Part shown: positions 35,131 through 47,683 of the stretch, piece by piece
Position numbering within the stretch: the first letter of the stretch is position 1
Layout of the letters: each line of letters opens with the position of its first letter
Assembly (NCBI GenBank): GCA_002342295.1
Contig: DDPR01000012.1
Location: 1-64,000 of the forward strand
Length of the DNA: 64,000 nt
From: Burkholderiales bacterium UBA2463
Lineage (GTDB): Bacteria; Pseudomonadota; Gammaproteobacteria; Burkholderiales; Burkholderiaceae_A
Direction: 5' to 3'
Translations under genes and position numbers: made by a program
Notes under the pieces: model-generated
Databases searched by the model: none
What the model was told of the DNA's origin: nothing
What the model saw: only the letters and a program-made list of their open reading frames with translations

Positions 35131-35181
35131 GACGCTTGTTCATTTGTCGCTTCGGGGTTGGGGCGGCTTGGAAGGGATTAA

Positions 35182-37038
35182 ATGAGACTCGTGAAGATGG
35201 GGCTCGCGCTTGCCTGTGCAAGTGCGGGAGGGTGTGCGCTTGCGCAGCCAGTGTCGACGCTTGCCCCGGTCATCGTGACCGCGACAGGATTCGAGCAAAA
35301 ACTCTCAGATGTGATTCCCTCAGTATCGGTCATTACGCGGGATCAGATTGATCGATCGGGTGCCTTGAGCCTTTCTGACCTGGTGATGGGAGAGCCTGGC
35401 GTGGAGGTCGGACGCAATGGCGGTCTGGGCACGACGACATCATTTTTCCTGCGCGGGTCTGAGAGTAAGAATGTGCTGGTGCTTGTCGATGGCGTGCGCA
35501 TGCGAGATGGCATCACACAGTCCGCCCTCGCGGAAAATATTCCCCTCGGGCTGGTGGAACAGATTGAGATCATTCGCGGCAATGTGTCGGCCATTTATGG
35601 GGACGCAGCTGTGGGAGGAGTGATCAACATTAAGACACGCGAGGGTGATGGCAAGCCTCGGCTCTTTGTGAACAGCTCGATTGGGGAGCGAAACACGCGC
35701 GACCTCACGACCGGTTACACGGGATCTGCAGACGGTCTCAAGTTCAGCGTGACCGCTCAGCACACGAGGACAGATGGGTTTCCGGCGGCGAACTCGAAGA
35801 ATGGTGCTTATAGGTCAGCGCGAGATGCAGAGCGAGACCCATACGAGAACACATCTATTGGCGTTCGCGTCTCGAAGGCTATTGGGGATACGAGTTTTGG
35901 GGTGAGCACTCTGTCCTCCCGCGCTTCCCTGAAGTACGGTGCCTCCGCTTTCGGGGCGACTGATCCCTCCACCTCCTCGTCGAATGATCTTTTAAACGTG
36001 TTTTCTGAGAATGTGCTTTCGCGGTCTTGGACGTCTAGGATTGATCTCAGTTATAACCGGATCGCTCTTAATGTGAGCGATAGCGGGGTTTACGGAACTG
36101 CCGAGTCCCCCACGACGAGGGTCTCGGAGTTTCGCTTCGATAATCGGGTAAGACTTGACTCGAGTCAGTCGTTGCGGGTTGGTATTGATCACCGAGAGGA
36201 CGCCCTCGCGTCCACTTCATCCTCGCTAAAGAGCCGAGCGTTTGATTCTCCCTACGTCGGCTACCTACTGTCAGCGGGTCGATGGTCGGGTCAGCTAAAT
36301 GCTCGGTATGACTCCGCCTCGACTGGGCAGAGCAAGGGAACTTGGCTGGCCGGCTCGGGTTATCAACTATCGGACGCATGGCGACTAACGGGAAGTGTAT
36401 CAACCGCTTTTCGTCTTCCCAGCGCGTCCGAGATATCCTCAAACTCGAATTTGATTCCTGAGTTTCACAAGAGCAAAGAAGTTGGGGTTGGCTACCAAGA
36501 CCCGACCATCTCTTTTCGAAGCACACTTTTTCAGACTGAGACCCAAAATCCGATTACCTACAATGGCTCCAGTTATGCAAACGCTAATTACATGAGGAAC
36601 AAGGGGATCGAGAGTTTCGCAACGGCCCTCCTTGGGACGCGAACCCGCCTCAAAGGCTCCTTGACGCTTCAAGATCCTCAGAGCCCATGGGGAGACGGCA
36701 ATTACAACAATGCCACCACCAGTGCACGAGTCCAGAGTGCTCGCCGGGCGAAGGTTCACGGCTCTCTCGGCGTAACGCATGGCATAGGAAACACGGAACT
36801 CGAGGCGAACCTTCAGGGCGCATCTCGCCGTCGAGATACAGATTACGATACCGTCGGGCAGTACAAGCTTCCCGGCTATGCAGTGCTGAACCTGAGGGGT
36901 TTGGTCAAGATCGACAGGGAGCTCTCGCTGATTGCTCGACTCGACAATGCCCTCGACAAGACCTACGAGCTGGCCTACGGGTACAACACGCCACCCAGAA
37001 CTGCCTTCATCGGCCTTCAGTATCAGCCGGCGCCTTAG
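35182..37038 (+). CDS. btuB: TonB-dependent vitamin B12 receptor
   Basis: A 618-residue outer-membrane barrel that imports cobalamin using TonB energy. A signal peptide covers about residues 1-22. The TonB box region is PVIVTATGFEQK. The plug domain contains LVMGEPGVEVGRNGGLGTTT, then FLRGSESKNVLVLVDGVRMR and GNVSAIYGDAAVGGVINIKT. The remaining 450 residues alternate in beta-barrel fashion and end GLQYQPAP. Length matches BtuB (about 600) rather than siderophore receptors. The riboswitch upstream confirms cobalamin as ligand. A small membrane protein gene (btuM) follows after 13 bp. Confidence 0.95.
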   Translation: MRLVKMGLALACASAGGCALAQPVSTLAPVIVTATGFEQKLSDVIPSVSVITRDQIDRSGALSLSDLVMGEPGVEVGRNGGLGTTTSFFLRGSESKNVLVLVDGVRMRDGITQSALAENIPLGLVEQIEIIRGNVSAIYGDAAVGGVINIKTREGDGKPRLFVNSSIGERNTRDLTTGYTGSADGLKFSVTAQHTRTDGFPAANSKNGAYRSARDAERDPYENTSIGVRVSKAIGDTSFGVSTLSSRASLKYGASAFGATDPSTSSSNDLLNVFSENVLSRSWTSRIDLSYNRIALNVSDSGVYGTAESPTTRVSEFRFDNRVRLDSSQSLRVGIDHREDALASTSSSLKSRAFDSPYVGYLLSAGRWSGQLNARYDSASTGQSKGTWLAGSGYQLSDAWRLTGSVSTAFRLPSASEISSNSNLIPEFHKSKEVGVGYQDPTISFRSTLFQTETQNPITYNGSSYANANYMRNKGIESFATALLGTRTRLKGSLTLQDPQSPWGDGNYNNATTSARVQSARRAKVHGSLGVTHGIGNTELEANLQGASRRRDTDYDTVGQYKLPGYAVLNLRGLVKIDRELSLIARLDNALDKTYELAYGYNTPPRTAFIGLQYQPAP

Positions 37039-37051
37039 CTATACTCAGCCA

Positions 37052-37609
37052 ATGATTCGACGTCACAACCCCATCATCTTTGTTTTGCTCGCGGGTCTTC
37101 TGTTGGCCACCCGCGCCACTCATTTTGGAAGTGCGTCGTTTCTGCCCGACGCCTCATGGGCCGTCCTGTTCGGTGCGGGATATCTGCTCGGTATGCGGGC
37201 CTGGGCAGCGCTCTTGGCACTGGCGGTAGGCATTGATGCCCTGGCCTTCGGTGGCGCAAGGGCCTCAGACCAGCTCCTCACATCGTCTTACGCTTGTCTT
37301 CAGTTTGCACACATCGCTCTGCTGCTCGCCGGAAGAGCCCTGAGGGAGAATGCAACCGCTGCCTCTTTTTCGCGCTACGCAATTGGCTCAGTGATCTTCG
37401 CCTTCTTTGTCTCTAACACCGGTTACTACTGGCTGTCTGGTCACTTCGAGGCGACCTCTGTTATGGGCTACCTCAGGCAGTTCAACACCTACCTGTGGCC
37501 TTATCTCACCGTCAGTTTGGGATACATCTTGGCGGGGGCCCTTGTTGTTCTGGCCGCCTCGCGCACTCGGGCTTTGTCAGCAGTGAGCCCGCAGAGGGAA
37601 GCAGCCTAA
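37052..37609 (+). CDS. btuM: BtuM-like cobalamin inner-membrane transporter
   Basis: A 185-residue membrane protein with about six hydrophobic segments. It follows btuB by 13 bp under the same riboswitch. Signature features are ATHFGSASFLPDASW near the N-terminus (His24), Asp62 in AVGIDALAFG and Cys82 in SSYACLQFAH. BtuM proteins are S-component-like cobalamin transporters of Gram-negative bacteria lacking BtuCDF, with an essential Cys near residue 80 that contacts cobalt; my alignment is from memory. The ATG at 37052 lies just beyond the btuB stop. A less specific reading is an uncharacterised DUF6580-like putative transporter. Confidence 0.78.
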   Translation: MIRRHNPIIFVLLAGLLLATRATHFGSASFLPDASWAVLFGAGYLLGMRAWAALLALAVGIDALAFGGARASDQLLTSSYACLQFAHIALLLAGRALRENATAASFSRYAIGSVIFAFFVSNTGYYWLSGHFEATSVMGYLRQFNTYLWPYLTVSLGYILAGALVVLAASRTRALSAVSPQREAA

Positions 37610-37635
37610 CGTCGCCCCCTCACGCGGACAGGAGA

Positions 37636-38804
37636 TCAGTGCAGGTGCTGGCCGGTTGATTCGGTGTTGTCTGGGAGTTCTGCGTGGACAAGCTCCCCAT
37701 CGGTGTTGGGGTAGAGCGGTGCACCACAATCTTCACAGTACTCCATGGGCATGCGCTGGCGCTGCATTTCGATATGCGTGATGCCCGCCTCTGAGAGCGT
37801 GGCCTCGATCTCTTCGACGACGTCACTCATCTCATCCTCTGCGCCGAGCAAGGGCCAGACAATGCCGTGAATCACTTCGTCTTCATGCTCTACCTGAAAG
37901 CCAATTCGGTACTCCTCAAGCTGCCGGTTGTAGCAGCCTGCAATGATGGCGGTGAGCATCTTGGGCGCAATACCAAGCGTGGTTGTAAGAAAAGCCACGG
38001 ATGCGGTGATTGAGAAGGGCCGCGCTGCGCGGTCTGCATCTCGACAGGCGACGTAGTAAGCGCGGGGGAGCATGGGGTCGAAGCCGCAGGCCGGGAGAAG
38101 AGTGCTCAGCGAGTCGTGGGCCGCCTGACGCCACGCTGCTTGAACCTCGTCACGGGTAATAAGACCCTCCTGCCACTTGAACATGGGCTCGCCCTCGGGA
38201 ACGGACACGACACCCAAAATGTAACGCTGGTCGGCAAGGAACTGGGCAGTCTCGTTGAGCGAGCCAGTGTCGACAGGCATGCGCCCAAGGGTGATGTGGT
38301 TTGTGAGGGAGGCGCGAAGTTCCGCTGTCTCGCCAAAGCTCTCTGGGAGTTGGTCTGGCGAGAAAAAATAGTCTGCCAGGGCGAGGTCGGCCTTGTCGGA
38401 AAACACGTGCTCTCGCATGGCTTTCGTGAGGGCCTCCAGCGTCTTTTCACCAACCACGCGAGTGGGAACGGGCATGCGTGACCAGGCCAGCACAGGCGAG
38501 GCAAAGAGAAGAACATCTCGCATGCCGTCGGAGGTGCGCACCATCACGTGCTCCACGCGGCCCTCAATGGCGTCTGCGAGCTCCTCATAGGCGCGCGACT
38601 CACGGTCGGCAAGGCGATCGAGAGCGGCGTTCAGAGAGCCCTCATCGCCGGCGGTTAAGAGGGCATCAATCTCTGTGTCGAGCCGGGTCTCCCAGAAGCG
38701 GTCCTCGGCTCGGCTCCCCGACTGAGCGAGGCCCTCGGCAAGTTCAACCAGCCGGTCTGCTTCACGCGAGGCTCGCCCCCTCCTTGACGATGGAGATGTT
38801 TTCA

Positions 38805-38805
<1 letters not shown>
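37636..38805 (-). CDS. DUF2863 family protein
   Basis: A 389-residue cytoplasmic protein of unknown function largely confined to betaproteobacteria. It opens with a basic Ser/Arg-rich segment and then ADRLVELAEGLAQSGSRAED and FWETRLDTEIDALL. Middle segments include PVLAWSRMPVPTR and SLTNHITLGRMPVDTGS. A possible zinc site near the C-terminus is CEDCGAPLYPN, with further acidic residues and a His-rich end. Its ATG overlaps the acnA stop (TAATG), so it is translationally coupled to aconitase. Confidence 0.82.
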
Positions 38806-41498
<2,693 letters not shown>

Positions 41499-41524
41499 GC
41501 GCAGGCTCCTTGGGGTGCGGGTAC

Positions 41525-42517
41525 TTAGGCGAGGAGGTGTTTGACGCCATTCTGCTCTTCGAGCAGCTCGTTGAGGGTGTTGGTCATTCGCTCTCGGGAG
41601 AAGGCATCTATCTCAATACCCTGCACGATGCTGTACTCGCCGTTTTGACAAGTGACGGGGAATCCGTAAATGACCTCATGCGGAATGTCATAGGATCCGT
41701 CGGAGGGGATGCCCATCGTGACCCAGTGTCCGTTGGTTCCCAGCACCCAGTCGTGGATGTGGTCGATGGCCGCATTGGCAGCGGAGGCCGCAGACGACAG
41801 TCCTCGCGCCTCAATGATGGCCGCTCCGCGCTTGCCGACCGTGGGCAAGAACACATCTTTGTTCCACATCTCGTCATTGATCAGGGCCTTCACCGCGTGG
41901 CCCTCGATCGTTGCGTTTCGGTAGTCGGCGTACATCGTGGGCGAATGGTTTCCCCACACAGCCAGCTTTTCGATGCCTGACACAGCCTTACCCGTCTTTG
42001 CCGCAATTTGAGACGCTGCGCGATTGTGATCAAGTCGGAGCATGGCCGTGAAGTTCTTCTTGGGCAGGTCAGGGGCGGACTTCATGGCGATGTAGGCATT
42101 GGTGTTGGCAGGATTGCCCACGACCAGCACCTTGACGTGACGAGAGGCCACATCGTTGAGCGCCTTGCCTTGGTGCGTGAAGATTTGAGCGTTCGCTGAG
42201 AGCAGGTCCTTGCGCTCCATACCGGGGCCCCTGGGGCGAGCACCAACGAGGATCGCAATGTCGGTGTCCTTAAATCCGATGTGGGGATCGCCGCTGGCGG
42301 ACATTCCTGCGAGTAGGGGGAAGGCGCAGTCCTCGAGCTCCATCATCACCCCGCTTAGGGCTTTCTGAGCTTTTTCGTCTGGAATATCAAGCAGTTGGAG
42401 TATGACGGGCTGGTCTTTTCCGAGCATCTCGCCGCTGGCGATGCGAAAGAGGATGGCATAGCCAATCTGACCTGCTGCTCCGGTCACTGCGACTCGAACA
42501 GGGGGCTTGAGACTCAT
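41525..42517 (-). CDS. mdh: Malate dehydrogenase
   Basis: A 330-residue NAD-dependent enzyme oxidising malate to oxaloacetate. The NAD motif is [20 protein letters not shown]. The substrate loop [16 protein letters not shown] contains the Arg residues, [11 protein letters not shown] follows, and the catalytic His is in [14 protein letters not shown]. It belongs to the cytoplasmic-type (MDH group with A-x2-G) enzymes common in Burkholderiales. AAGGAG seven bases upstream of the ATG is a strong Shine-Dalgarno. It is the first gene of mdh–acnA–DUF2863 and diverges from sdhC. Confidence 0.97.
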   Translation of the reverse strand: MSLKPPVRVAVTGAAGQIGYAILFRIASGEMLGKDQPVILQLLDIPDEKAQKALSGVMMELEDCAFPLLAGMSASGDPHIGFKDTDIAILVGARPRGPGMERKDLLSANAQIFTHQGKALNDVASRHVKVLVVGNPANTNAYIAMKSAPDLPKKNFTAMLRLDHNRAASQIAAKTGKAVSGIEKLAVWGNHSPTMYADYRNATIEGHAVKALINDEMWNKDVFLPTVGKRGAAIIEARGLSSAASAANAAIDHIHDWVLGTNGHWVTMGIPSDGSYDIPHEVIYGFPVTCQNGEYSIVQGIEIDAFSRERMTNTLNELLEEQNGVKHLLA

Positions 42518-42732
42518 GGGAGGACTCCTTGGGGGAACGGCCGTACCGCTTGTGCAGTGCGGAATTTAGGGGGGAGGACGAGCAATCGACGGTGCAAGAA
42601 CGCTCTTAGTGTAGGTGGGACTTGAGACAGGACAGTGACGATCACCACGACAAGCAAAGTGTAGGGATGCCCCTACAGACTGTCAAAAATGCGCTCATAT
42701 AATGCGAGCAGTCCAACTTGTAGAGGGTGCGT
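42518..42732. promoter_or_regulatory. mdh–sdhC divergent control region with palindrome and -10
   Basis: This 215-bp region separates the two arms of the TCA cluster. On the plus strand TATAAT at 42698-42703 is a consensus -10 for the sdh operon. The perfect 7-bp inverted repeat TGTAGGG-ATGC-CCCTACA at 42660-42677 covers the expected -35 position, an arrangement typical of an operator. AGAGGG at 42722-42727 is the sdhC Shine-Dalgarno. No regulator gene lies here, although a GntR-type gene is common at this point in related genomes. No coding sequence was seen. Confidence 0.6.
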
Positions 42733-43143
42733 ATGTCTGAGGTCTCCCACAAACGTCGTCCCGAATTTCGCAACATTCACATCTCCCAGATCCTGGGGTA
42801 TCGGCTTCCCATTGCAGGGATCATGTCGATCCTGCACCGCGTCAGTGGGGCCGGCATGTTTCTTACCCTCCCCATTCTCATTTACGTTTTCGACCTGAGT
42901 ATCACCTCCGAGTTGAGTTACTTCAGGCTCATCGAGCTCACGGAGCTGACGGTCGTCAAGCTCTTTTTTTGTGGCATTGCTTGGGCCTTTATCCATCACT
43001 TCATGGGGGGCATTCGGCATCTGGTCAATGACCTTCACATGGGGTTGACCAAGGAGGCCAGCCCTCTTGTGGCCCAGGGATTCCTCGCAGCGAGCCTCAC
43101 GTGTTCGGCCGTGGCCTGGCTCACCATTTTTGGAGTGATCTAA
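42733..43143 (+). CDS. sdhC: Succinate dehydrogenase cytochrome b556 subunit
   Basis: A 136-residue membrane anchor of complex II. The N-terminal RPEFRNIHISQILGYRLP and IMSILHRVSGAGMFL carry the quinone-site Ser/His/Arg features. Three hydrophobic helices follow, and the haem-ligand His is probably in WAFIHHFMGGIRHLVND. The ATG at 42733 lies five bases after AGAGGG; a GTG two codons earlier is less likely. The stop is immediately followed by the sdhD ATG. Confidence 0.95.
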   Translation: MSEVSHKRRPEFRNIHISQILGYRLPIAGIMSILHRVSGAGMFLTLPILIYVFDLSITSELSYFRLIELTELTVVKLFFCGIAWAFIHHFMGGIRHLVNDLHMGLTKEASPLVAQGFLAASLTCSAVAWLTIFGVI

Positions 43144-43506
43144 ATGGCAGACAGCTTTGGACGCAAGCGCCTTGTCGTCGGCGCGCACTACGGCCTTCGA
43201 GATTGGCTTTCTCAGCGCATGACCGCTCTGGTCTTGGCCTCGTACAGTGTCGTGCTTCTTATTTCAGCGCTTCTTGTGCCCGAGCCGGGCTATTACGGGT
43301 GGTCCGGACTCTTTGCCCAGACCTGGATGAAGGTCTACACCATCCTCGCGCTCATTGCCTTTGTGTACCACGCCTGGGTCGGTGTCCGCGACATTTGGAT
43401 GGACTACATTGATTCGGTCGGCCTGCGTCTTGCGTTGCAGGTCGGCACCATCGTCTGGCTTCTCGGCTGCAGCATCTGGGCCATTGATGTGATCTGGAGG
43501 GTGTAA
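43144..43506 (+). CDS. sdhD: Succinate dehydrogenase membrane anchor subunit
   Basis: A 120-residue membrane protein with three hydrophobic helices. RKRLVVGAHYGLRDWLSQRM is the family N-terminus, and VYHAWVGVRDIWMDYI contains the His and the Tyr/Asp near the quinone site. It begins directly after the sdhC stop and ends directly before the sdhA ATG. Such tight packing suggests coupled synthesis of complex II subunits. Confidence 0.95.
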   Translation: MADSFGRKRLVVGAHYGLRDWLSQRMTALVLASYSVVLLISALLVPEPGYYGWSGLFAQTWMKVYTILALIAFVYHAWVGVRDIWMDYIDSVGLRLALQVGTIVWLLGCSIWAIDVIWRV

Positions 43507-45297
43507 ATGGCTGAAGTTCTCTCGCATCAAACGAGCAGTCTTCCCCGTCGGCGATTCGATGCCGTCATTGTCGGCGCGGGCGGCTCTGGCATGCGCTGCT
43601 CTCTGCAGCTCGCTGAGGCTGGGCTGAATGTGGCAGTGCTCTCAAAAGTCTTCCCCACCCGCTCGCACACGGTGGCTGCTCAGGGCGGCATTGGCGCCTC
43701 GCTTGGAAATATGAGCGACGACAACTGGTACTGGCATATGTTCGACACGGTGAAGGGCTCCGACTATCTGGGTGACCAAGACGCCATCGAGTTCATGTGC
43801 CGAGAGGCGCCCAAGGTGGTCTATGAGCTTGAGCACTTTGGAATGCCCTTTGACCGCAATCCTGACGGCACCATTTATCAGCGCCCCTTCGGTGGTCACA
43901 CGGCAAACCTCGGCGAGAAGCCGGTTCAGCGGGCCTGCGCAGCAGCCGATCGAACCGGCCACGCGCTGCTTCACACGCTTTATCAACGAAACGTACGCGC
44001 AAGGACCCAGTTCTTTGTTGAGTGGATGGCCCTTGACATCATCCGTGATTCAGAGGGCGCTTGCGTTGGTGTGGTGGCCCTCGAGATGGAGACCGGAGAG
44101 GTCATGGTGCTTGAGGCCAAGACGACGGTCTTCGCAACGGGTGGTGCCGGACGGATTTGGGCAGCCTCAACGAATGCGTTCATCAATACAGGCGACGGCA
44201 TGGGCATGGCTGCGCGCGCCGGGCTGCCCCTTGAGGACATGGAGTTTTGGCAATTTCACCCCACTGGCGTTGCAGGCGCTGGCGTCTTGGTCACCGAGGG
44301 TGTGAGAGGCGAGGGCGGCATCCTTCTTAACTGCAATGGCGAGCGATTCATGGAGCGCTACGCGCCCACACTCAAGGATCTGGCTCCGCGTGACTTCGTG
44401 TCTCGCTCGATGGATCAGGAGATCAAGGAGGGTCGGGGATGTGGACCGAACAAGGACCATGTTCTTCTAAAACTTGACCATCTTGGCGCCGAGAAGATTC
44501 TGAAGAAGCTTCCCTCCATTCGAGAGATTGCCCTGAAGTTTGCCAACGTGGACCCGATCAAGGAGCCCATCCCCGTGGTGCCCACCATTCACTACCAGAT
44601 GGGCGGCATTCCGACGAATGTTCACGGTCAGGTGGTCGCACCCAAGCATGGAAACCCCAACGAGGTGGTGCCTGGCCTCTATGCCATTGGAGAGTGCGCC
44701 TGCGTCTCTGTGCATGGTGCCAATCGCCTGGGAACCAATTCGCTCCTCGACCTCCTCGTGTTCGGACGCGCAGCGGGAAATCACATCGTGGCCTCGAATC
44801 TGAAGGGTCAAGAGCATCGGCATCTTCCTAAAGACGGGGCGGACCTCAGCCTCTCTCGGCTTGCAAAAATTGATTCCTCCACCTCTGGCGAGCATGTCCA
44901 GTCGGTGGCCAATGAGATTCGAAGCACGATGCAAAAGTTTTGTGGTGTGTTTCGCACCTCTGAGCTGCTCAGCGAGGGTGTTGAGAAGATCATGGCCCTG
45001 GCCGATCGCGCGGCCCATATTCATATCGACGATAAGAGCAAGGTGTTCAATACGGCGCGAGTGGAGGCCCTCGAGCTGGCCAATCTGGTGGAGACTGCGA
45101 AAGCCACCATCGTCTCTGCAGAGGCACGCAAAGAGAGTCGTGGCGCTCACGCGCACCGCGACTTTCCCGAGCGCGATGACGCCCACTGGATGCGACACAC
45201 CCTGTGGTTCTCCGAGGGCAATGCGCTGGACTACAAGCCCGTCAATCTGAAGCCACTCACGGTAGAGACCTTCCAGCCCAAGAAGCGCACTTTCTAA
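43507..45297 (+). CDS. sdhA: Succinate dehydrogenase flavoprotein subunit
   Basis: A 596-residue subunit carrying covalent FAD and oxidising succinate. The FAD-binding motif is AVIVGAGGSGMRCSLQLAEAG. The flavinylated His is in VFPTRSHTVAAQGGIGASLG. Active-site features are EFWQFHPTGVAGAGVLVTEG, PTIHYQMGGIPTN and GANRLGTNSLLDLLVFGR. The C-terminal helical domain ends with KPVNLKPLTVETFQPKKR. Length is standard. The flavinylation factor SdhE is encoded two genes downstream. Confidence 0.98.
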   Translation: MAEVLSHQTSSLPRRRFDAVIVGAGGSGMRCSLQLAEAGLNVAVLSKVFPTRSHTVAAQGGIGASLGNMSDDNWYWHMFDTVKGSDYLGDQDAIEFMCREAPKVVYELEHFGMPFDRNPDGTIYQRPFGGHTANLGEKPVQRACAAADRTGHALLHTLYQRNVRARTQFFVEWMALDIIRDSEGACVGVVALEMETGEVMVLEAKTTVFATGGAGRIWAASTNAFINTGDGMGMAARAGLPLEDMEFWQFHPTGVAGAGVLVTEGVRGEGGILLNCNGERFMERYAPTLKDLAPRDFVSRSMDQEIKEGRGCGPNKDHVLLKLDHLGAEKILKKLPSIREIALKFANVDPIKEPIPVVPTIHYQMGGIPTNVHGQVVAPKHGNPNEVVPGLYAIGECACVSVHGANRLGTNSLLDLLVFGRAAGNHIVASNLKGQEHRHLPKDGADLSLSRLAKIDSSTSGEHVQSVANEIRSTMQKFCGVFRTSELLSEGVEKIMALADRAAHIHIDDKSKVFNTARVEALELANLVETAKATIVSAEARKESRGAHAHRDFPERDDAHWMRHTLWFSEGNALDYKPVNLKPLTVETFQPKKRTF

Positions 45298-45311
45298 AGA
45301 GGATGTCTGTC

Positions 45312-46022
45312 ATGACCAGAACGGTTCGGTTTTCCATCTATCGCTACGACCCCGATCGCGATGCCAAGCCTTACATGCAAGACCTCTCCGTTGAGCTGCT
45401 CGATACGGACAAGATGCTGCTCGATGCCTTGATGCGCATCAAAGCCAGCACCGACGATTCGCTTTCGTTTCGTCGGTCCTGCCGTGAGGGGGTCTGCGGC
45501 TCGGACGCGATGAATATCAATGGCAAAAATGGGCTGGCGTGTATCACGAACCTGCGTGAACTCAAGGAGCCCATTGTGTTGCGGCCACTTCCTGGGCTGC
45601 CAGTGGTTCGCGATCTTATCGTCGACATGACTCAGTTTTTTAAGCAGTACCACTCCATTCGGCCTTACCTCATTAACGAAACCCCGCCCCCCGAAAAAGA
45701 GCGCCTTCAGTCGCCTGAGGAGCGGGAGGAACTCGATGGCCTCTACGAGTGCATTCTCTGCGCCTGTTGCTCAACGAGCTGTCCGTCGTTCTGGTGGAAC
45801 CCCGATAAGTTTGTGGGCCCCGCTGGCCTTCTTCAGGCCTATCGATTTATTGCAGACAGCCGCGACCAGTCCACGAGCGAGCGCTTAGACAACCTTGAAG
45901 ATCCGTACCGACTGTTCCGCTGTCACACCATCATGAACTGCATGGATGTCTGCCCCAAGGGTCTCAACCCGACCAAGGCGATTGGCAAGATCAAAGAACT
46001 CATGGTCAGGCGCACGGTTTAA
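45312..46022 (+). CDS. sdhB: Succinate dehydrogenase iron–sulfur subunit
   Basis: A 236-residue electron-transfer subunit with three Fe–S clusters. The [2Fe-2S] ligands are in SCREGVCGSDAMNINGKNG and LACITNL. The [4Fe-4S] and [3Fe-4S] ligands are in YECILCACCSTSCPSFWWN and in CHTIMNCMDVCPKGLNP. AGAGG at 45298-45302 is nine bases before the ATG at 45312 but touches the ATG at 45303, so the later start is preferred. Confidence 0.97.
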   Translation: MTRTVRFSIYRYDPDRDAKPYMQDLSVELLDTDKMLLDALMRIKASTDDSLSFRRSCREGVCGSDAMNINGKNGLACITNLRELKEPIVLRPLPGLPVVRDLIVDMTQFFKQYHSIRPYLINETPPPEKERLQSPEEREELDGLYECILCACCSTSCPSFWWNPDKFVGPAGLLQAYRFIADSRDQSTSERLDNLEDPYRLFRCHTIMNCMDVCPKGLNPTKAIGKIKELMVRRTV

Positions 46023-46040
46023 GTCCGAGGTTACGAAGAG

Positions 46041-46334
46041 GTGCAGCCCGATCCGTTCTCGGGACAGTCCGGCGACCTCACGGCGCCGGAGGATGTTTTA
46101 AGAAGGCTGCGCTGGCGGGCTCGGCGCGGGATGCTGGAGAACGATCTCATCATCGAGCGTTTTTTTGTCCGGTGGGAGAGCGGGTTGTCAGTGGCCGAGC
46201 ATGATGGGCTTGCCCGTCTCCTCGATCTGACCGACAACGACCTGATGGACCTGCTGCTCGATCGGCGTCAGCCGCTCGGGGAGCTCGATCGGCCAGAGGT
46301 TCTGGCAGTTCTGGCCAAGTTACGCGCAGTCTGA
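46041..46334 (+). CDS. sdhE: SdhE, FAD assembly factor for succinate dehydrogenase
   Basis: A 97-residue helical protein of the SdhE/Sdh5 family (DUF339) that promotes covalent FAD attachment to SdhA. The R-G-x-x-E motif is in WRARRGMLENDLIIERFF, and the end follows the family pattern LTDNDLMDLLLDRRQP. The start is GTG. Position between sdhB and gltA within the sdh operon agrees with its role. Confidence 0.93.
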   Translation: MQPDPFSGQSGDLTAPEDVLRRLRWRARRGMLENDLIIERFFVRWESGLSVAEHDGLARLLDLTDNDLMDLLLDRRQPLGELDRPEVLAVLAKLRAV

Positions 46335-46364
46335 TTACCAACTTTCACCAAAGGAACGGGCATC

Positions 46365-47675
46365 ATGATTTCTGAGCACAAGGCCACGTTGTCGTTCTCC
46401 GACGGCACGCCATCAGTAGAGTTCCCCATCTTGAAGGGCTCCGTTGGCCCCGATGTTGTAGACATCCGCAAGCTCTACGCGCAGACCGGTAAGTTCACCT
46501 ATGACACCGGCTTTTTGTCCACCGCCTCCTGCGCATCGACCATCACCTACATTGATGGCGACAAGGGCCAGCTCCTGTATCGCGGTTACCCCATTGAGCA
46601 TCTCGCCAGGCACTGCGAGTTTCTTGAGGTCTGCTACCTGCTCTATTACGGCGAGCTTCCCACCCACGATGAGTACGAGGAATTCAAGGTCACGGTCGCC
46701 CACCACACCATGGTGCATGAGGCCATGCAGTTTGCTGTGCGTGGATTTCGCCGTGATGCTCACCCCATGGCAGTGCTCACCGGCCTCTCAGGTGGCATGG
46801 CGGCCTTCTATCCCGATAGCCTAGACATCAATTCGCCCGAGCAGCAGGACATCTCGTTTATTCGACTCATTGCGAAGATGCCGACGATGGTGAGCATGGC
46901 TTACAAGTACTCCATCGGCCAGCCTTATATGTACCCGCAGAACCATCTTCCCTACGCGGCCAACTTCATGCACATGATGTTTGCGACGCCCTGCGAGAAG
47001 TACGAGCCCAACCCCGTGCTGGTTCGCGCGATGGACCGCATCTTTACGCTCCATGCCGATCACGAGCAGAACGCCTCCACATCGACCGTACGGCTTTGCG
47101 GCTCCTCTGGCACCAGCCCCTTCTCTGCGATTGCCGCTGGTGTGGCCTGCCTCTGGGGCCCCGCACACGGTGGCGCCAATCAGGCCTGCCTTGAGATGCT
47201 TGAGGAGATTCAGGCCGAAGGCGGTCTGGCCAAGGTCGGTGAGTTTATGGAGAAGGTCAAGGATAAGAACCATGCCGCGCGCCTCATGGGATTTGGCCAC
47301 AGGGTTTACAAGAACTTCGACCCGCGGGCAAAGCTCATGCAGGAGACCTGCAAAGAGGTACTCGCCGAACTCGGACTCGAAAACGACCCGATCTTTAAGC
47401 TCGCGATGGCGCTTGAGAAGATTGCACTTGAGGATGATTATTTCGTTCAGCGCAAGCTCTACCCCAATGTGGATTTCTATTCCGGCATTGTTCAGCGCGC
47501 CCTGGGCATCCCTGTCTCAATGTTCACCTGCATCTTTGCCTTGGCGCGCACCATCGGATGGGTTGCTCAATGGAAAGAGATGATTACGGACTCTGAATAC
47601 AAGATCGGTCGTCCTCGTCAACTTTACGTGGGGCCCTCGGAGAGGGCATTTGTGCCGATGAGTCAGCGCGGGTAG
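46365..47675 (+). CDS. gltA: Citrate synthase
   Basis: A 436-residue type II (hexameric, NADH-sensitive class) citrate synthase condensing oxaloacetate and acetyl-CoA. An N-terminal beta domain (residues 1-60, with [20 protein letters not shown]) marks the Gram-negative type. Catalytic residues are His in [10 protein letters not shown], His in [15 protein letters not shown], and Asp in [13 protein letters not shown]. Length is standard. It lies 30 bp after sdhE and 94 bp before sucA. Confidence 0.98.
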   Translation: MISEHKATLSFSDGTPSVEFPILKGSVGPDVVDIRKLYAQTGKFTYDTGFLSTASCASTITYIDGDKGQLLYRGYPIEHLARHCEFLEVCYLLYYGELPTHDEYEEFKVTVAHHTMVHEAMQFAVRGFRRDAHPMAVLTGLSGGMAAFYPDSLDINSPEQQDISFIRLIAKMPTMVSMAYKYSIGQPYMYPQNHLPYAANFMHMMFATPCEKYEPNPVLVRAMDRIFTLHADHEQNASTSTVRLCGSSGTSPFSAIAAGVACLWGPAHGGANQACLEMLEEIQAEGGLAKVGEFMEKVKDKNHAARLMGFGHRVYKNFDPRAKLMQETCKEVLAELGLENDPIFKLAMALEKIALEDDYFVQRKLYPNVDFYSGIVQRALGIPVSMFTCIFALARTIGWVAQWKEMITDSEYKIGRPRQLYVGPSERAFVPMSQRG

Positions 47676-47683
47676 ATTATGGG

